From the NCBI GenBank assembly GCA_052143655.1, contig JBKQSL010000206.1, positions 1 to 13,088 on the forward strand: a stretch of 13,088 nucleotides of DNA. Reading direction: 5' to 3'. Of this stretch, positions 7,219-13,053 are shown piece after piece. Made by a program: the position numbers and the translations under genes. Each line of letters starts with the position of its first letter. Positions within the stretch are counted from its first letter, which is position 1. Below the pieces are notes generated by a model. It did no database searches and was not told where the DNA came from. It saw nothing but the letters and a program-made list of their open reading frames with translations. This stretch comes from CAVSUR01 sp052143655. Lineage in GTDB: Bacteria; Actinomycetota; Actinomycetes; Streptosporangiales; Streptosporangiaceae.

Positions 7219-8088
7219 ATGCTGGCCACGCTGGTGATCTTCCTGCGGGAAGGTGTCGAGGCGAGCATGATCGTCGCGATCTTGCTTGCCTACCTGAACC
7301 GCATTGGCCGGCGTGATCATTTCCGTGACGTCTTCATCGGCGTCGGCGCGGCGCTGCTGCTCGCCACCGCAGGCGGCGTGGTCGCCTACGAGACCATCCG
7401 CAGCTACGACGGCTCCCGGGTGCAGACCATCTTCGAGACCGTGACGTTCGTCGTCGCCGCGAGCGTGCTGACCTACATGACGTTCTGGATGCGCGGCCAT
7501 GCCCGCACGCTGTCCAGGGAACTGCGCGAGCGCACCGACGCGGCGCTGAACGGCAAGGCCCGGTGGGGCCTCGGCCTGCTGGCCTTCCAGGCGGTCGGCC
7601 GCGAGGGCCTGGAGACCGTGGTGTTCACGCTCGCGATCATCTTCTCCACCACTGCCACGGCTGCCCTGAGCGGCGCGGTCATCGGCCTGATCGGCGCCCT
7701 GGCGGTCGCGTTCGTCATCTACCGGCTGGGGCACCGGCTGAACCTGGCCCGGTTCTTCACCGTCATCGGCGTGCTGCTGATGATCTTCGCCGCCGGCCTG
7801 GTCGCCGACGCGGTGGAGAACCTGCAGCAGCTGGGCTGGCTGCCCGTCCTGGCCACGCCGATGTGGCACACCACCAGCCTGCTGTCGGAAAGCAGTTCGT
7901 TCGGCGATGTGCTGCACAGCTTCTTCGGCTACAGCGACGCCCCGACCCCGCTGCAGCTGATGCTCTACGTCGCCTACCTGGCCGTGGTGATCGCCGCGTT
8001 CCTGGGACTGCGCAGCCGCCCGCGCGGCCCTGCCCCGGGCCAGAGCACGGCGGGCAGCGACCAGGGGCAGGGCGCCGCAGCGCACTGA
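7219..8088 (+). CDS. efeU: FTR1/EfeU family iron permease
   Basis: This 289-residue polytopic protein is of the FTR1/EfeU high-affinity iron permease family, which moves Fe(III) through the membrane. Both REGxE iron motifs are present: REGVE (10-14) in the first helix and REGLE (128-132) in the fourth. About seven membrane segments are visible (about 2-24, 35-55, 70-90, 118-138, 148-170, 177-200, 250-272). The start ATG 7219 with GGAGGT at 7210-7215 was preferred over ATG 7186, which lies inside the iron box. The gene sits behind a near-consensus IdeR box, which strongly supports iron transport. The usual partners EfeO (cupredoxin/M75 lipoprotein) and EfeB (DyP peroxidase) are not adjacent; the next gene is an unrelated acetyltransferase. 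The C-terminus ends in a short Gly/Gln/Ser-rich cytoplasmic tail. Confidence 0.93.
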   Translation: MLATLVIFLREGVEASMIVAILLAYLNRIGRRDHFRDVFIGVGAALLLATAGGVVAYETIRSYDGSRVQTIFETVTFVVAASVLTYMTFWMRGHARTLSRELRERTDAALNGKARWGLGLLAFQAVGREGLETVVFTLAIIFSTTATAALSGAVIGLIGALAVAFVIYRLGHRLNLARFFTVIGVLLMIFAAGLVADAVENLQQLGWLPVLATPMWHTTSLLSESSSFGDVLHSFFGYSDAPTPLQLMLYVAYLAVVIAAFLGLRSRPRGPAPGQSTAGSDQGQGAAAH

Positions 8089-8089
8089 C

Positions 8090-8112
8090 GCGCCGCCCGG
8101 GCAGCGCGGCGC
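8090..8112 (+). terminator. Hairpin directly after the iron permease
   Basis: GCGCCGC (8090-8096) pairs with GCGGCGC (8106-8112) around a 9-base loop, starting 2 bases after the TGA. It probably terminates the iron-regulated transcript before the acetyltransferase. No T-tract. Confidence 0.45.
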
Positions 8113-8223
8113 CATTGCACTGCGGCCTGGCCGGAACTCGCCGGCGGGCCACTGCGTGCTCCCGCCGTCGCCCGATCCCGGTCCTGCGCTGACGGCATCC
8201 GCCCGGGCTGCGACCATGGAGCC

Positions 8224-8619
8224 GTGCGCGTCATCCGGCTGGTCACGCCCGGCGACGCCGCGGCCCTCGCCGGGCTGGTGCAGGCCAACCGCGAGTTCCT
8301 GGCCCGGTGGGAACCGGTTCGCGGCCCGGGGTACTTCACCGTCGACGGCCAGCGGGCGGTGATCGCGGCCGCGCTCAGCCGGTACGACCAGGGGGAGGGC
8401 CTGGCCACCGCGGCCGTGCGGCAGGTCATCACGATCGCGTTCGGCGAGCTGGGCCTGCACCGCATTGAGGCCGGCACCCTGCCGCACAACCTGCGGTCCC
8501 GGCGGGTGCTGGAGCGCAGTGGCTTCACCCGCTTCGGGCTGGCTCCGCAGTACCTGAGCATCGCTGGCCGCTGGCAGGACCACATTCTCTACCAGCGGCT
8601 GAGCAGCGCCCAGGCCTGA
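8224..8619 (+). pseudogene. GNAT N-acetyltransferase (RimJ/RimL type) with in-frame internal deletion
   Basis: This 131-residue protein is clearly of the RimJ/RimL GNAT type, but these proteins usually have about 170-190 residues. The N-terminal part (1-58: ANREFLARWEP, then QRAVIAAALSRYDQGE) and the C-terminal part (59-131: GLATAAVRQVI, AFGELGLHRIEAGTLPHNLRSRRVLERSGF, GRWQDHILYQRL) both fit the family well. Missing between them are the central beta strands that carry the GYW region and the first half of the acetyl-CoA pyrophosphate-binding Q/RxxGxG/A motif, roughly 45-55 residues. The join is at codons 58-59 (8395-8400) and the frame is kept. An active fold is unlikely, so I list it as a probable pseudogene. 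The start GTG 8224 is weakly supported (GGAG at 8218-8221, spacing only 2). Family assignment is confident; loss of function is inferred. Confidence 0.72.
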
Positions 8620-8626
8620 AAGGAAA

Positions 8627-8641
8627 GGCCGCGCAGCGGCC
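8627..8641 (+). terminator. Hairpin after the acetyltransferase remnant
   Basis: GGCCGC (8627-8632) and GCGGCC (8636-8641) form a perfect 6-bp stem around GCA, beginning 7 bases after the stop codon and flanked by A-rich sequence on both sides. Terminator role is inferred. Confidence 0.4.
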
Positions 8642-8802
8642 GCCGGAAAAGACGCCCGGCTGTTAACGGATGTCCATATGGCGCACGAATGCAGGCCGTT
8701 TCGGACTTCTAGCGTGAGCTGACCCCTTCCGGAAGCCAACACGGCGCCCGCGCGGCACAGCCGCAGGCAGCGCGGCGGTGACCGGATCTCCGGCGGCGAT
8801 AG

Positions 8803-10161
8803 ATGCCGCGTCCGGCTCTGCCTCGGGCTGGCGCGGGATCGGTTGGGCAGGCACGCGTGCGGATCCCGGGCGCGCGGCGGTCAGCGGCCGCCAGGCTCGC
8901 GGCGGGCATGCTCGCGGCAGCGGGCAGGACGGGCGCGCTGGGCCGGACGGGCGCGCTGGGCCGGACGGGCGCGCTGGGCAGGACGGGCGCGCTGGGCCGG
9001 ATAGCGATTCTGGCCGCAGCGGCCAGCGCGCTCGCGGCCTGCATCATCATGGGCCAGGCCGACGGCAGCGGGCCACAGCACGGTACCGGCGGCCAGGCCG
9101 CCCGCTACCTGAGCCGCGTGCAGATCACCGGACCAGGCGGGGCGGCCAGCACGCGGCAGGCCAGCCGCCCGCAGGTGCGAACGGGCGGCTCAGCCGACCC
9201 GTCGCCCTCGGTGACACTGTCCCCGCTGCCGACGGGCACGCCATCCCCGTCGGGTTCCCCGTCGTCCTCGCCGTCAGGCTCGCCGACTCCGACCGGGACG
9301 CCGTCGCCGACCGGGACGCCATCGCCCAGCCAGACCGGCACGCCGTCGCCGTCGCCGTCGCCCAGCCAGACCGGCACGCCGTCGCCGACCGCCTCGCCCA
9401 CGCCGACCAGCACACCGACCGCCTCCCCGTCCCCGCACCGGAATCCCGCGCCGCCCGGCACCGGGGGACTGCGCGCCGGGATCCGCGGCCCGGTCGTGCT
9501 CCGGCCCGGGGTAAGCGCCCAGTACACGACCTGGATCGGCGCCCGGCGGCAGGGCGTCCGCGACGTCCAGGTCACCGTGACCGTGTCCCCGGCCGGCGAC
9601 GCCACCACCCCGCTGCTGTCCGGATGCGCCGCGTCCGGGATGGCCGGCTGTGCTGCCGGGACCATCGCCGGCGGCCAGACCCGCGTCCTCGCCGTGCGGA
9701 TCACCGTCAGCCCCGGCGCCCGCCCTGGCCCGCTGGCGCTCACTGTCCGGGCCGTCGGCCGGCCCGCCGCCGCCACCGCGACCAGCACGGCGGTCATCGA
9801 CCCTGCCCCGGCCGGCACCAGCCCGCAGGGGCCCGTCTCGCCAGCCCTGCCGGTGCTGCCCGGCCGGGCTGGATCGCCCCCTGATGTCTCGAGCCTGTTC
9901 CCCGTGGTGCGGCCTGCGGCCGTCGCAGCGCGGCGGTCCCGCCGCGCCGCGCGGGTCCGCGCCAGGCCCGTGGCGGATGTCGGCACGGCCGCGCCACCCC
10001 TGGCCGCCAGCCAGGTCACCGGCCTGTCCGCGCTCGCGCTCGCGCTGGCCAGCCTGCTCGCCAGCGAGGCGCGCCGGATTGGCTGGTGGCGAAAGGGGCG
10101 CTGGCTCCGCAGGCGGACACGATCGTCGCAATCCAGTCACCGGGCGAACACTTCTAGTTAA
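8803..10161 (+). CDS. Putative exported envelope protein with repeat-bearing signal region and Ser/Pro/Thr stalk
   Basis: I do not recognise a named family. The 452 residues read: Arg-rich N-terminus (1-40); four exact RTGALG repeats (42-65); hydrophobic IAILAAAASALAAC (67-80), whose LAAC looks like a lipobox with Cys80 as the lipidated residue; a linker; a long Ser/Pro/Thr stalk of TPSPT/SPSQTG units (about 130-212); a beta-rich domain (about 222-335: QYTTWIG, VQVTVTVSPAG, LALTVRAVG) with Cys275 and Cys283 that could form a disulfide; a second linker; and a weak hydrophobic stretch (406-420) followed by a very basic tail with WWRKGRWLRRR. It is probably anchored outside the membrane. Start is uncertain: no clear ribosome site, a stop lies directly before ATG 8803, and GTG 8857 or ATG 8908 are credible. 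It may act with the small membrane protein next to it. Confidence 0.7.
   Translation: MPRPALPRAGAGSVGQARVRIPGARRSAAARLAAGMLAAAGRTGALGRTGALGRTGALGRTGALGRIAILAAAASALAACIIMGQADGSGPQHGTGGQAARYLSRVQITGPGGAASTRQASRPQVRTGGSADPSPSVTLSPLPTGTPSPSGSPSSSPSGSPTPTGTPSPTGTPSPSQTGTPSPSPSPSQTGTPSPTASPTPTSTPTASPSPHRNPAPPGTGGLRAGIRGPVVLRPGVSAQYTTWIGARRQGVRDVQVTVTVSPAGDATTPLLSGCAASGMAGCAAGTIAGGQTRVLAVRITVSPGARPGPLALTVRAVGRPAAATATSTAVIDPAPAGTSPQGPVSPALPVLPGRAGSPPDVSSLFPVVRPAAVAARRSRRAARVRARPVADVGTAAPPLAASQVTGLSALALALASLLASEARRIGWWRKGRWLRRRTRSSQSSHRANTSS
8926..8997 (+). repeat. Four tandem 18-bp repeats in the signal region
   Basis: Four in-frame units (8926, 8944, 8962, 8980) share MGGACGGGCGCGCTGGGC, differing only in the first base of each unit (A or C). 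They encode RTGALG four times directly before the hydrophobic core of the signal sequence. Confidence 0.92.
9190..9440 (+). repeat. Imperfect repeats coding for the Ser/Pro/Thr stalk
   Basis: Short in-frame repeats of TCG/CCG/ACC codons encode TPSP- and SPSQTGTPSP-type units. The largest exact copy is a 30-base segment at 9322-9351 repeated at 9358-9387 (period 36 bp). Such stalks hold a domain away from the membrane and are often glycosylated. Confidence 0.75.
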
Positions 10162-10262
10162 CCAGTCAGGATGGCATCAGCCGGTCTAGCATGGTCCTGT
10201 CGGCCGGTAACCGCCCGAATGCAATTGGTTGCTGGCAGCCTGTAGCACCTGGAGCGGTCAGT

Positions 10263-10598
10263 ATGATCTTGCCCCTGTTTATCGCGGCCCTGATAGCCGG
10301 CCTGGCATTGTCGCTGATCGCAGTGATCCGGGCGCCCGCATCACTGCCAGCCCCGAGTCACGGCGACGGGCGGCAGCGAAGTCCCGGGGACGAGGGGCAG
10401 CAGGCCCCCGCCGGCCAGCCGCTGCCCGCAGCCCCGCCCGCCTCGCTGCCGGCCAGCGTCGAGCCCGTCAGGATGCAGATCCCGGCCCAGGCCGCCGAGC
10501 CGTCCGCGGTTCGCAAGCTGGGCCGGCGTGACTACGCGCCCCGGCATGGCAGCGGGCCGCCCTGGGGACCCGCGCCCAAGCCCCCTGGCATCGCCTGA
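10263..10598 (+). CDS. Small single-span membrane protein
   Basis: This 111-residue protein is of no family I recognise. It starts with one clear membrane helix, ILPLFIAALIAGLALSLIAVI (2-22), followed by a polar Ala/Pro/Gln-rich region (about 25-75) and a basic C-terminal part with RKLGRRDYAPRHGSGPPWGP. The start ATG 10263 was chosen because GGAG (10251-10254) lies 8 bases upstream and it places the helix at the N-terminus; the longer reading from ATG 10191 adds 24 unlikely residues. It follows the envelope protein gene by about 100 bp on the same strand and converges with the DUF1707 gene 42 bp away. The N-terminal anchor with a large soluble tail suggests a membrane-tethered linker, but the function is unknown. 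Confidence 0.65.
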   Translation: MILPLFIAALIAGLALSLIAVIRAPASLPAPSHGDGRQRSPGDEGQQAPAGQPLPAAPPASLPASVEPVRMQIPAQAAEPSAVRKLGRRDYAPRHGSGPPWGPAPKPPGIA

Positions 10599-10640
10599 GC
10601 CGTCCCTGCGGTCCGCCCGGCTCCGGCGCCACGGTGCCTG

Positions 10641-11120
10641 TCAGCCGCGCCACTGATAGTTGTGCCAGCGGTACTGCTGCCACTGGCGGCCGTAGCCGGA
10701 GTCCCAGTAGCGGCGGACGTGCCTGCGGAACCGGGCTGCTGCGACGATGCCTGCCAGGCAGGCGATTAGCCATGCCACCAGCAGGATCTTGAAGATCGCG
10801 AAGAACAGCCAGCCGACGCCGGGCACTGCCAGGGCGAAGATCAGCATGATCGCCAGCAGCGGCAGCAGCCGCGGTCCCCGGCGGAAAGCCGGCCGCAGCC
10901 TGGGCACGGGCGCTGGCTGCGGCGCCCGCGGCGGTGCCGGGACGGGGCCGGGCAGGTCAGCAGTTACCTGGCGCAGGTCCCCGTAGGTCTTCGCGCTCAG
11001 CGCTGCGGCGATCCGGTCGTCGAGTTCGTCGGCGGACAGCCGGCCCTCCGCGAAGTGGTCGCGAAGCCGGGATACCACCTGCTCCCGGTCGGCCTCTGAG
11101 GTCCGCATCCGGTCGTTCAT
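10641..11120 (-). CDS. DUF1707 (SHOCT-like) domain membrane protein
   Basis: This 159-residue protein has an N-terminal DUF1707 domain (about 5-57: MRTSEADREQVVSRLRDHFAEGRLSADELDDRIAAALSAKTYGDLRQVTADLP), common in actinomycetes. A Pro-rich linker (59-80) and two hydrophobic segments (about 85-100 and 103-128) follow. It ends in a short tail rich in Trp, Tyr, Arg and Gln (WDSGYGRQWQQYRWHNYQWRG). DUF1707 has no known biochemical role, so none is assigned. The start ATG at 11120 has AGGAAAGG 11 bases upstream on the minus strand. It begins 38 bp after the padR stop, so the two are very likely one operon. PadR-type repressors often sit beside the membrane protein gene they control, so this may be the regulated product. 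Confidence 0.85.
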   Translation of the reverse strand: MNDRMRTSEADREQVVSRLRDHFAEGRLSADELDDRIAAALSAKTYGDLRQVTADLPGPVPAPPRAPQPAPVPRLRPAFRRGPRLLPLLAIMLIFALAVPGVGWLFFAIFKILLVAWLIACLAGIVAAARFRRHVRRYWDSGYGRQWQQYRWHNYQWRG

Positions 11121-11158
11121 GCTCGTTACTGCCTTTCCTGTCCGTCCTGCATGCGGTG

Positions 11159-11923
11159 CTATCCGTCCTGGCCCTGCGGGCCGGCGTCCCCGGCGTCTTC
11201 GGCATCCTCGGCATCCTCGGCGAGGATCCGGTACAGCCCGCGCCGGGTCTGCTCGAGCAGCCGCTCCGCCGCCTGGACCTGCTCGGCCGTGCCGGCCCGG
11301 GCGACCTGCAGGATCCCGCCGCCGAGCCGGGCCGCCTCGGTGAACAGGCCGGGCGGCTGCCAGGCCTCCCGCTGGGCGCTCGACTCCCAGCTGCCCCGGG
11401 CCATCTCCGGGTGCCGCTCGACGTACGCGCGGCCAGCGTCGGTCAGCCGGAACGTGCGCCGGCCGCCGGACTCCTCGCCGATGATGAGTCCCTCGTCGGC
11501 CAGCTGGGCCAGCGCGGGATAGACCGCGCCGGGACTGGGCCGCCAGGCCCCGTCGCTGCGCTGCTCGATCTCGGACATGATCTGATAGCCATTGCGCGGG
11601 CCCTCCCGCAGCAGCGCCAGGATGGCCGCGCGTACGTCGCCACGCCCGGCCTTGGGCCCGCGGGCACCAGGCCCGCCGGGCGGCCCGGGCCGCCAGCCGC
11701 CCCACGGCGGCCCGCCGAAGCCGCCGCCCCACTGGCCGCCGCCCCACTGGCCTGTGCTCTTCCGGCCGCCGAAGTTCCTCTCCCACGGCGGCCCGCAGCG
11801 CTCCCGGCTGCTGGACATCGCCCGGACGCCGCGCCGGACCTGCGCCAGTACGTCGCTGGCGAACCGGATCATCTCGAACAGCGCGAAGTCGAAGTCATCC
11901 GCGCCCCAGGCGGCTGCCGCCAT
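11159..11923 (-). CDS. PadR family transcriptional regulator with Gly/Trp-rich N-terminal extension
   Basis: This 254-residue protein carries a PadR winged helix-turn-helix at about 95-172: VRAAILALLREGPRNGYQIMSEIEQ, the family hallmark SPGAVYPALAQLADEGLI, and the wing GGRRTFRLTDAGRAYV. Before it lies an unusual ~90-residue region, first a helical part (AWGADDFDFALFEMIRFASDVLAQVRRGVR) and then a Gly/Trp/Pro linker with QWGGG repeats (59-68). After the wHTH is a helical dimerisation-type region (about 195-236) ending in an acidic EDAEDAEDAGDAG tail. PadR proteins are usually repressors released by small ligands. The start ATG at 11923 has GGGAGG 5 bases upstream. The promoter region contains two palindromes, consistent with autorepression of this padR-DUF1707 operon. 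Confidence 0.9.
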   Translation of the reverse strand: MAAAAWGADDFDFALFEMIRFASDVLAQVRRGVRAMSSSRERCGPPWERNFGGRKSTGQWGGGQWGGGFGGPPWGGWRPGPPGGPGARGPKAGRGDVRAAILALLREGPRNGYQIMSEIEQRSDGAWRPSPGAVYPALAQLADEGLIIGEESGGRRTFRLTDAGRAYVERHPEMARGSWESSAQREAWQPPGLFTEAARLGGGILQVARAGTAEQVQAAERLLEQTRRGLYRILAEDAEDAEDAGDAGPQGQDG

Positions 11924-11957
11924 CGTCGCCTCCCGGCCTACTCTTGCGATACGGTCT

Positions 11958-11998
11958 CGATATATCGGCAGAGTACGACTCTGTGTCCCTAAAGACAA
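11958..11998 (-). promoter_or_regulatory. padR promoter with two nested palindromic operators
   Basis: On the minus strand TTGTCT (plus 11993-11998) and TACTCT (plus 11970-11975) are separated by exactly 17 bp, a plausible -35/-10 pair. A perfect 15-bp dyad CAGAGT-ACG-ACTCTG (11969-11983) covers the -10. A second perfect palindrome, CGATATATCG (11958-11967), falls at the expected transcription start. This is an AT-rich island in a very GC-rich window. Binding of the PadR product is inferred. Confidence 0.6.
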
Positions 11999-12028
11999 GT
12001 TATAACGCGATGGGATCAGGCCGGACCC

Positions 12029-12050
12029 GCCGCCGGGCCGGCCCGGCGGC
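12029..12050. repeat. 22-bp perfect GC palindrome between methyltransferase and padR
   Basis: Bases 12029-12039 are the exact reverse complement of 12040-12050 (arms GCCGCCGGGCC / GGCCCGGCGGC). It lies in the 296-bp gap between the two minus-strand genes, with AGGCGCC repeats just beside it (12066-12080). It probably acts as a terminator after the methyltransferase or a cruciform-type site. Confidence 0.6.
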
Positions 12051-12170
12051 CGGGCGCCGTCAGCCAGGCGCCAGGCGCCTGATCGCCCGCCCGCTGCGGT
12101 CGGATCCGGCCCGCAGCGATTCCCGGAGCCCGTAGGTGCGGCAATCACGGGGTTCGCCGATTCCGGCGCG

Positions 12171-12216
12171 GCACCGGGCGGCCCCTCGTCCGAGCACCGG
12201 GCGGCTCCTCGCCCCG
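12171..12216. repeat. Two tandem 23-bp repeats downstream of the methyltransferase
   Basis: Two adjacent copies (12171-12193 and 12194-12216) begin GCACCGGGCGGC and match at 19 of their first 21 positions. They end 3 bases before the methyltransferase stop triplet (12220-12222, minus strand). No function is visible. Confidence 0.65.
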
Positions 12217-12219
12217 GAG

Positions 12220-12864
12220 TCAGCCGGGGCGGCGGGCCATCAGGTAGGCGCGGCGCGTTGCTACCTCGTCCGGGTACGGCGAGCGCTCCAGCCGGGCATC
12301 CACCCGCAGGCCCGCGCGCTCCATGGCCGCGGCGACATCCGCCGGCTCGAGGAAGCGGAAATCCACGTCTACCGGCTGGCCCCACCACTGGTCCAGGTGC
12401 CGGACCTCCGAGCCTGCGTGGAAGCCGACCAGGACCCGGCCGCCCGGCCGCAGCACCCGGCGCATCTCGGCGAATGTCCGGTGCAGCTCGCCCGGCTCGA
12501 GGTGGATCAGCGAGTAGAGCGCGACGAGGGCGGCGAACTCGCCATCCGCGGCCGGCAGCGCCAGGAAATCTCCCTGGCGGAATTCGGCTGCCGGGAACTC
12601 CCGGCGGCCGACGGCGACCATCGCGCCGGACAGGTCGATGCCGGTGGCCGCGGCGCCCCGCCCGGCCAGCCAGGCCGTGACGTGACCCGGGCCGCAGCCG
12701 AGGTCGGCGACCGGCGCGCCGCTCCCCGCCTCCTCGACGACGCAGGCCAGCAGGGCCCGGTCCAGCGGCTTGGCGGCGAGCTCGTCGCGGAACTCGGCCG
12801 CGTAGTGCTCCGCCACTGCGTCGTAGCTGCGGCGGACAGCGTCATGGGGCTGGCGCTCGGTCAT
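12220..12864 (-). CDS. Class I SAM-dependent methyltransferase
   Basis: This 214-residue protein has the class I (Rossmann) methyltransferase fold. Motif I is VADLGCGPG (52-60), with the acidic residue after strand 2 at Asp77 in TGIDLSGAM (74-82). The motif II-III region is RQGDFLALPAADGEFAALVALYSLIHL (96-122), and the post-motif is RRVLRPGGRVLVGFH (135-149). The N-terminus, VRRSYDAVAEHYAAEF, is the common helix preceding the SAM site in small-molecule methyltransferases (PF08241/PF13649-like). It is cytoplasmic. The start ATG at 12864 gives a normal length; no strong ribosome site is visible. It is divergent from the MerR gene and far from padR, so substrate and pathway cannot be inferred. 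Confidence 0.9.
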   Translation of the reverse strand: MTERQPHDAVRRSYDAVAEHYAAEFRDELAAKPLDRALLACVVEEAGSGAPVADLGCGPGHVTAWLAGRGAAATGIDLSGAMVAVGRREFPAAEFRQGDFLALPAADGEFAALVALYSLIHLEPGELHRTFAEMRRVLRPGGRVLVGFHAGSEVRHLDQWWGQPVDVDFRFLEPADVAAAMERAGLRVDARLERSPYPDEVATRRAYLMARRPG

Positions 12865-12980
12865 GCTGCACAGCCTGACAGCTGCCGGTCCGGGCCGCAG
12901 TCGCGAAGGCGCGGCCGCGCCATCCGGCGGGACCTCGGCGTGCCCCGGCGGCACTGGCGGGATGCTTCGCGCGGCGGTTG

Positions 12981-13011
12981 TTGACCTTGCCCTAAGGGCA
13001 GCCCGCACGCT
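12981..13011 (+). promoter_or_regulatory. MerR-type promoter with dyad operator
   Basis: TTGACC (12981-12986) and CACGCT (13006-13011) are separated by 19 bp, the long spacer typical of MerR-activated promoters. A perfect dyad TGCCC-TAA-GGGCA (12988-13000) sits inside the spacer. The MerR gene begins downstream, so this is probably its autoregulated promoter. Confidence 0.65.
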
Positions 13012-13018
13012 GGTGGCA

Positions 13019-13036
13019 GCGGGGCGACCGCCCCGC
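13019..13036 (+). other. Hairpin in the MerR leader
   Basis: GCGGGGC (13019-13025) pairs perfectly with GCCCCGC (13030-13036) around GACC, at or near the expected 5' end of the transcript and 5 bases before the ribosome site. It may stabilise the mRNA or affect translation; its role is inferred. Confidence 0.4.
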
Positions 13037-13053
13037 AGAGCGAGGAGCCGGCT

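Noticed and set aside
7195..8742. 515-codon minus-strand frame opposite the iron permease and acetyltransferase
   Set aside because: It is antisense to two recognised genes and reads through two hairpins. The Gln/Asp/Arg-rich translation has no motif and no ribosome site.
8926..9440. CRISPR-like array
   Set aside because: The repeats are contiguous, short and in frame with no unique spacers of constant length; they are coding tandem repeats.
9105..10019. Minus-strand frame with GDGVPV repeats
   Set aside because: It is the complement of the Ser/Pro/Thr stalk repeats; repeats stay open in several frames. The plus-strand reading has signal, stalk and domain order.
8686..10223. Shared CGAATGCA and GTTAAC before both envelope genes as a common promoter
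   Set aside because: The spacings differ (24 versus 59 bases) and no consistent -10/-35 layout could be aligned, so the match is probably chance.
10598..10641. Bidirectional terminator between the convergent small membrane protein and DUF1707 genes
   Set aside because: Only a 5-6 bp imperfect stem (GGCGCC with GGTGCC) with an almost absent loop is visible.
11924..12388. Longer N-terminal reading of the PadR protein
   Set aside because: The extra 155 codons run through the promoter, the palindromes and into the methyltransferase gene. ATG 11923 has a good ribosome site.
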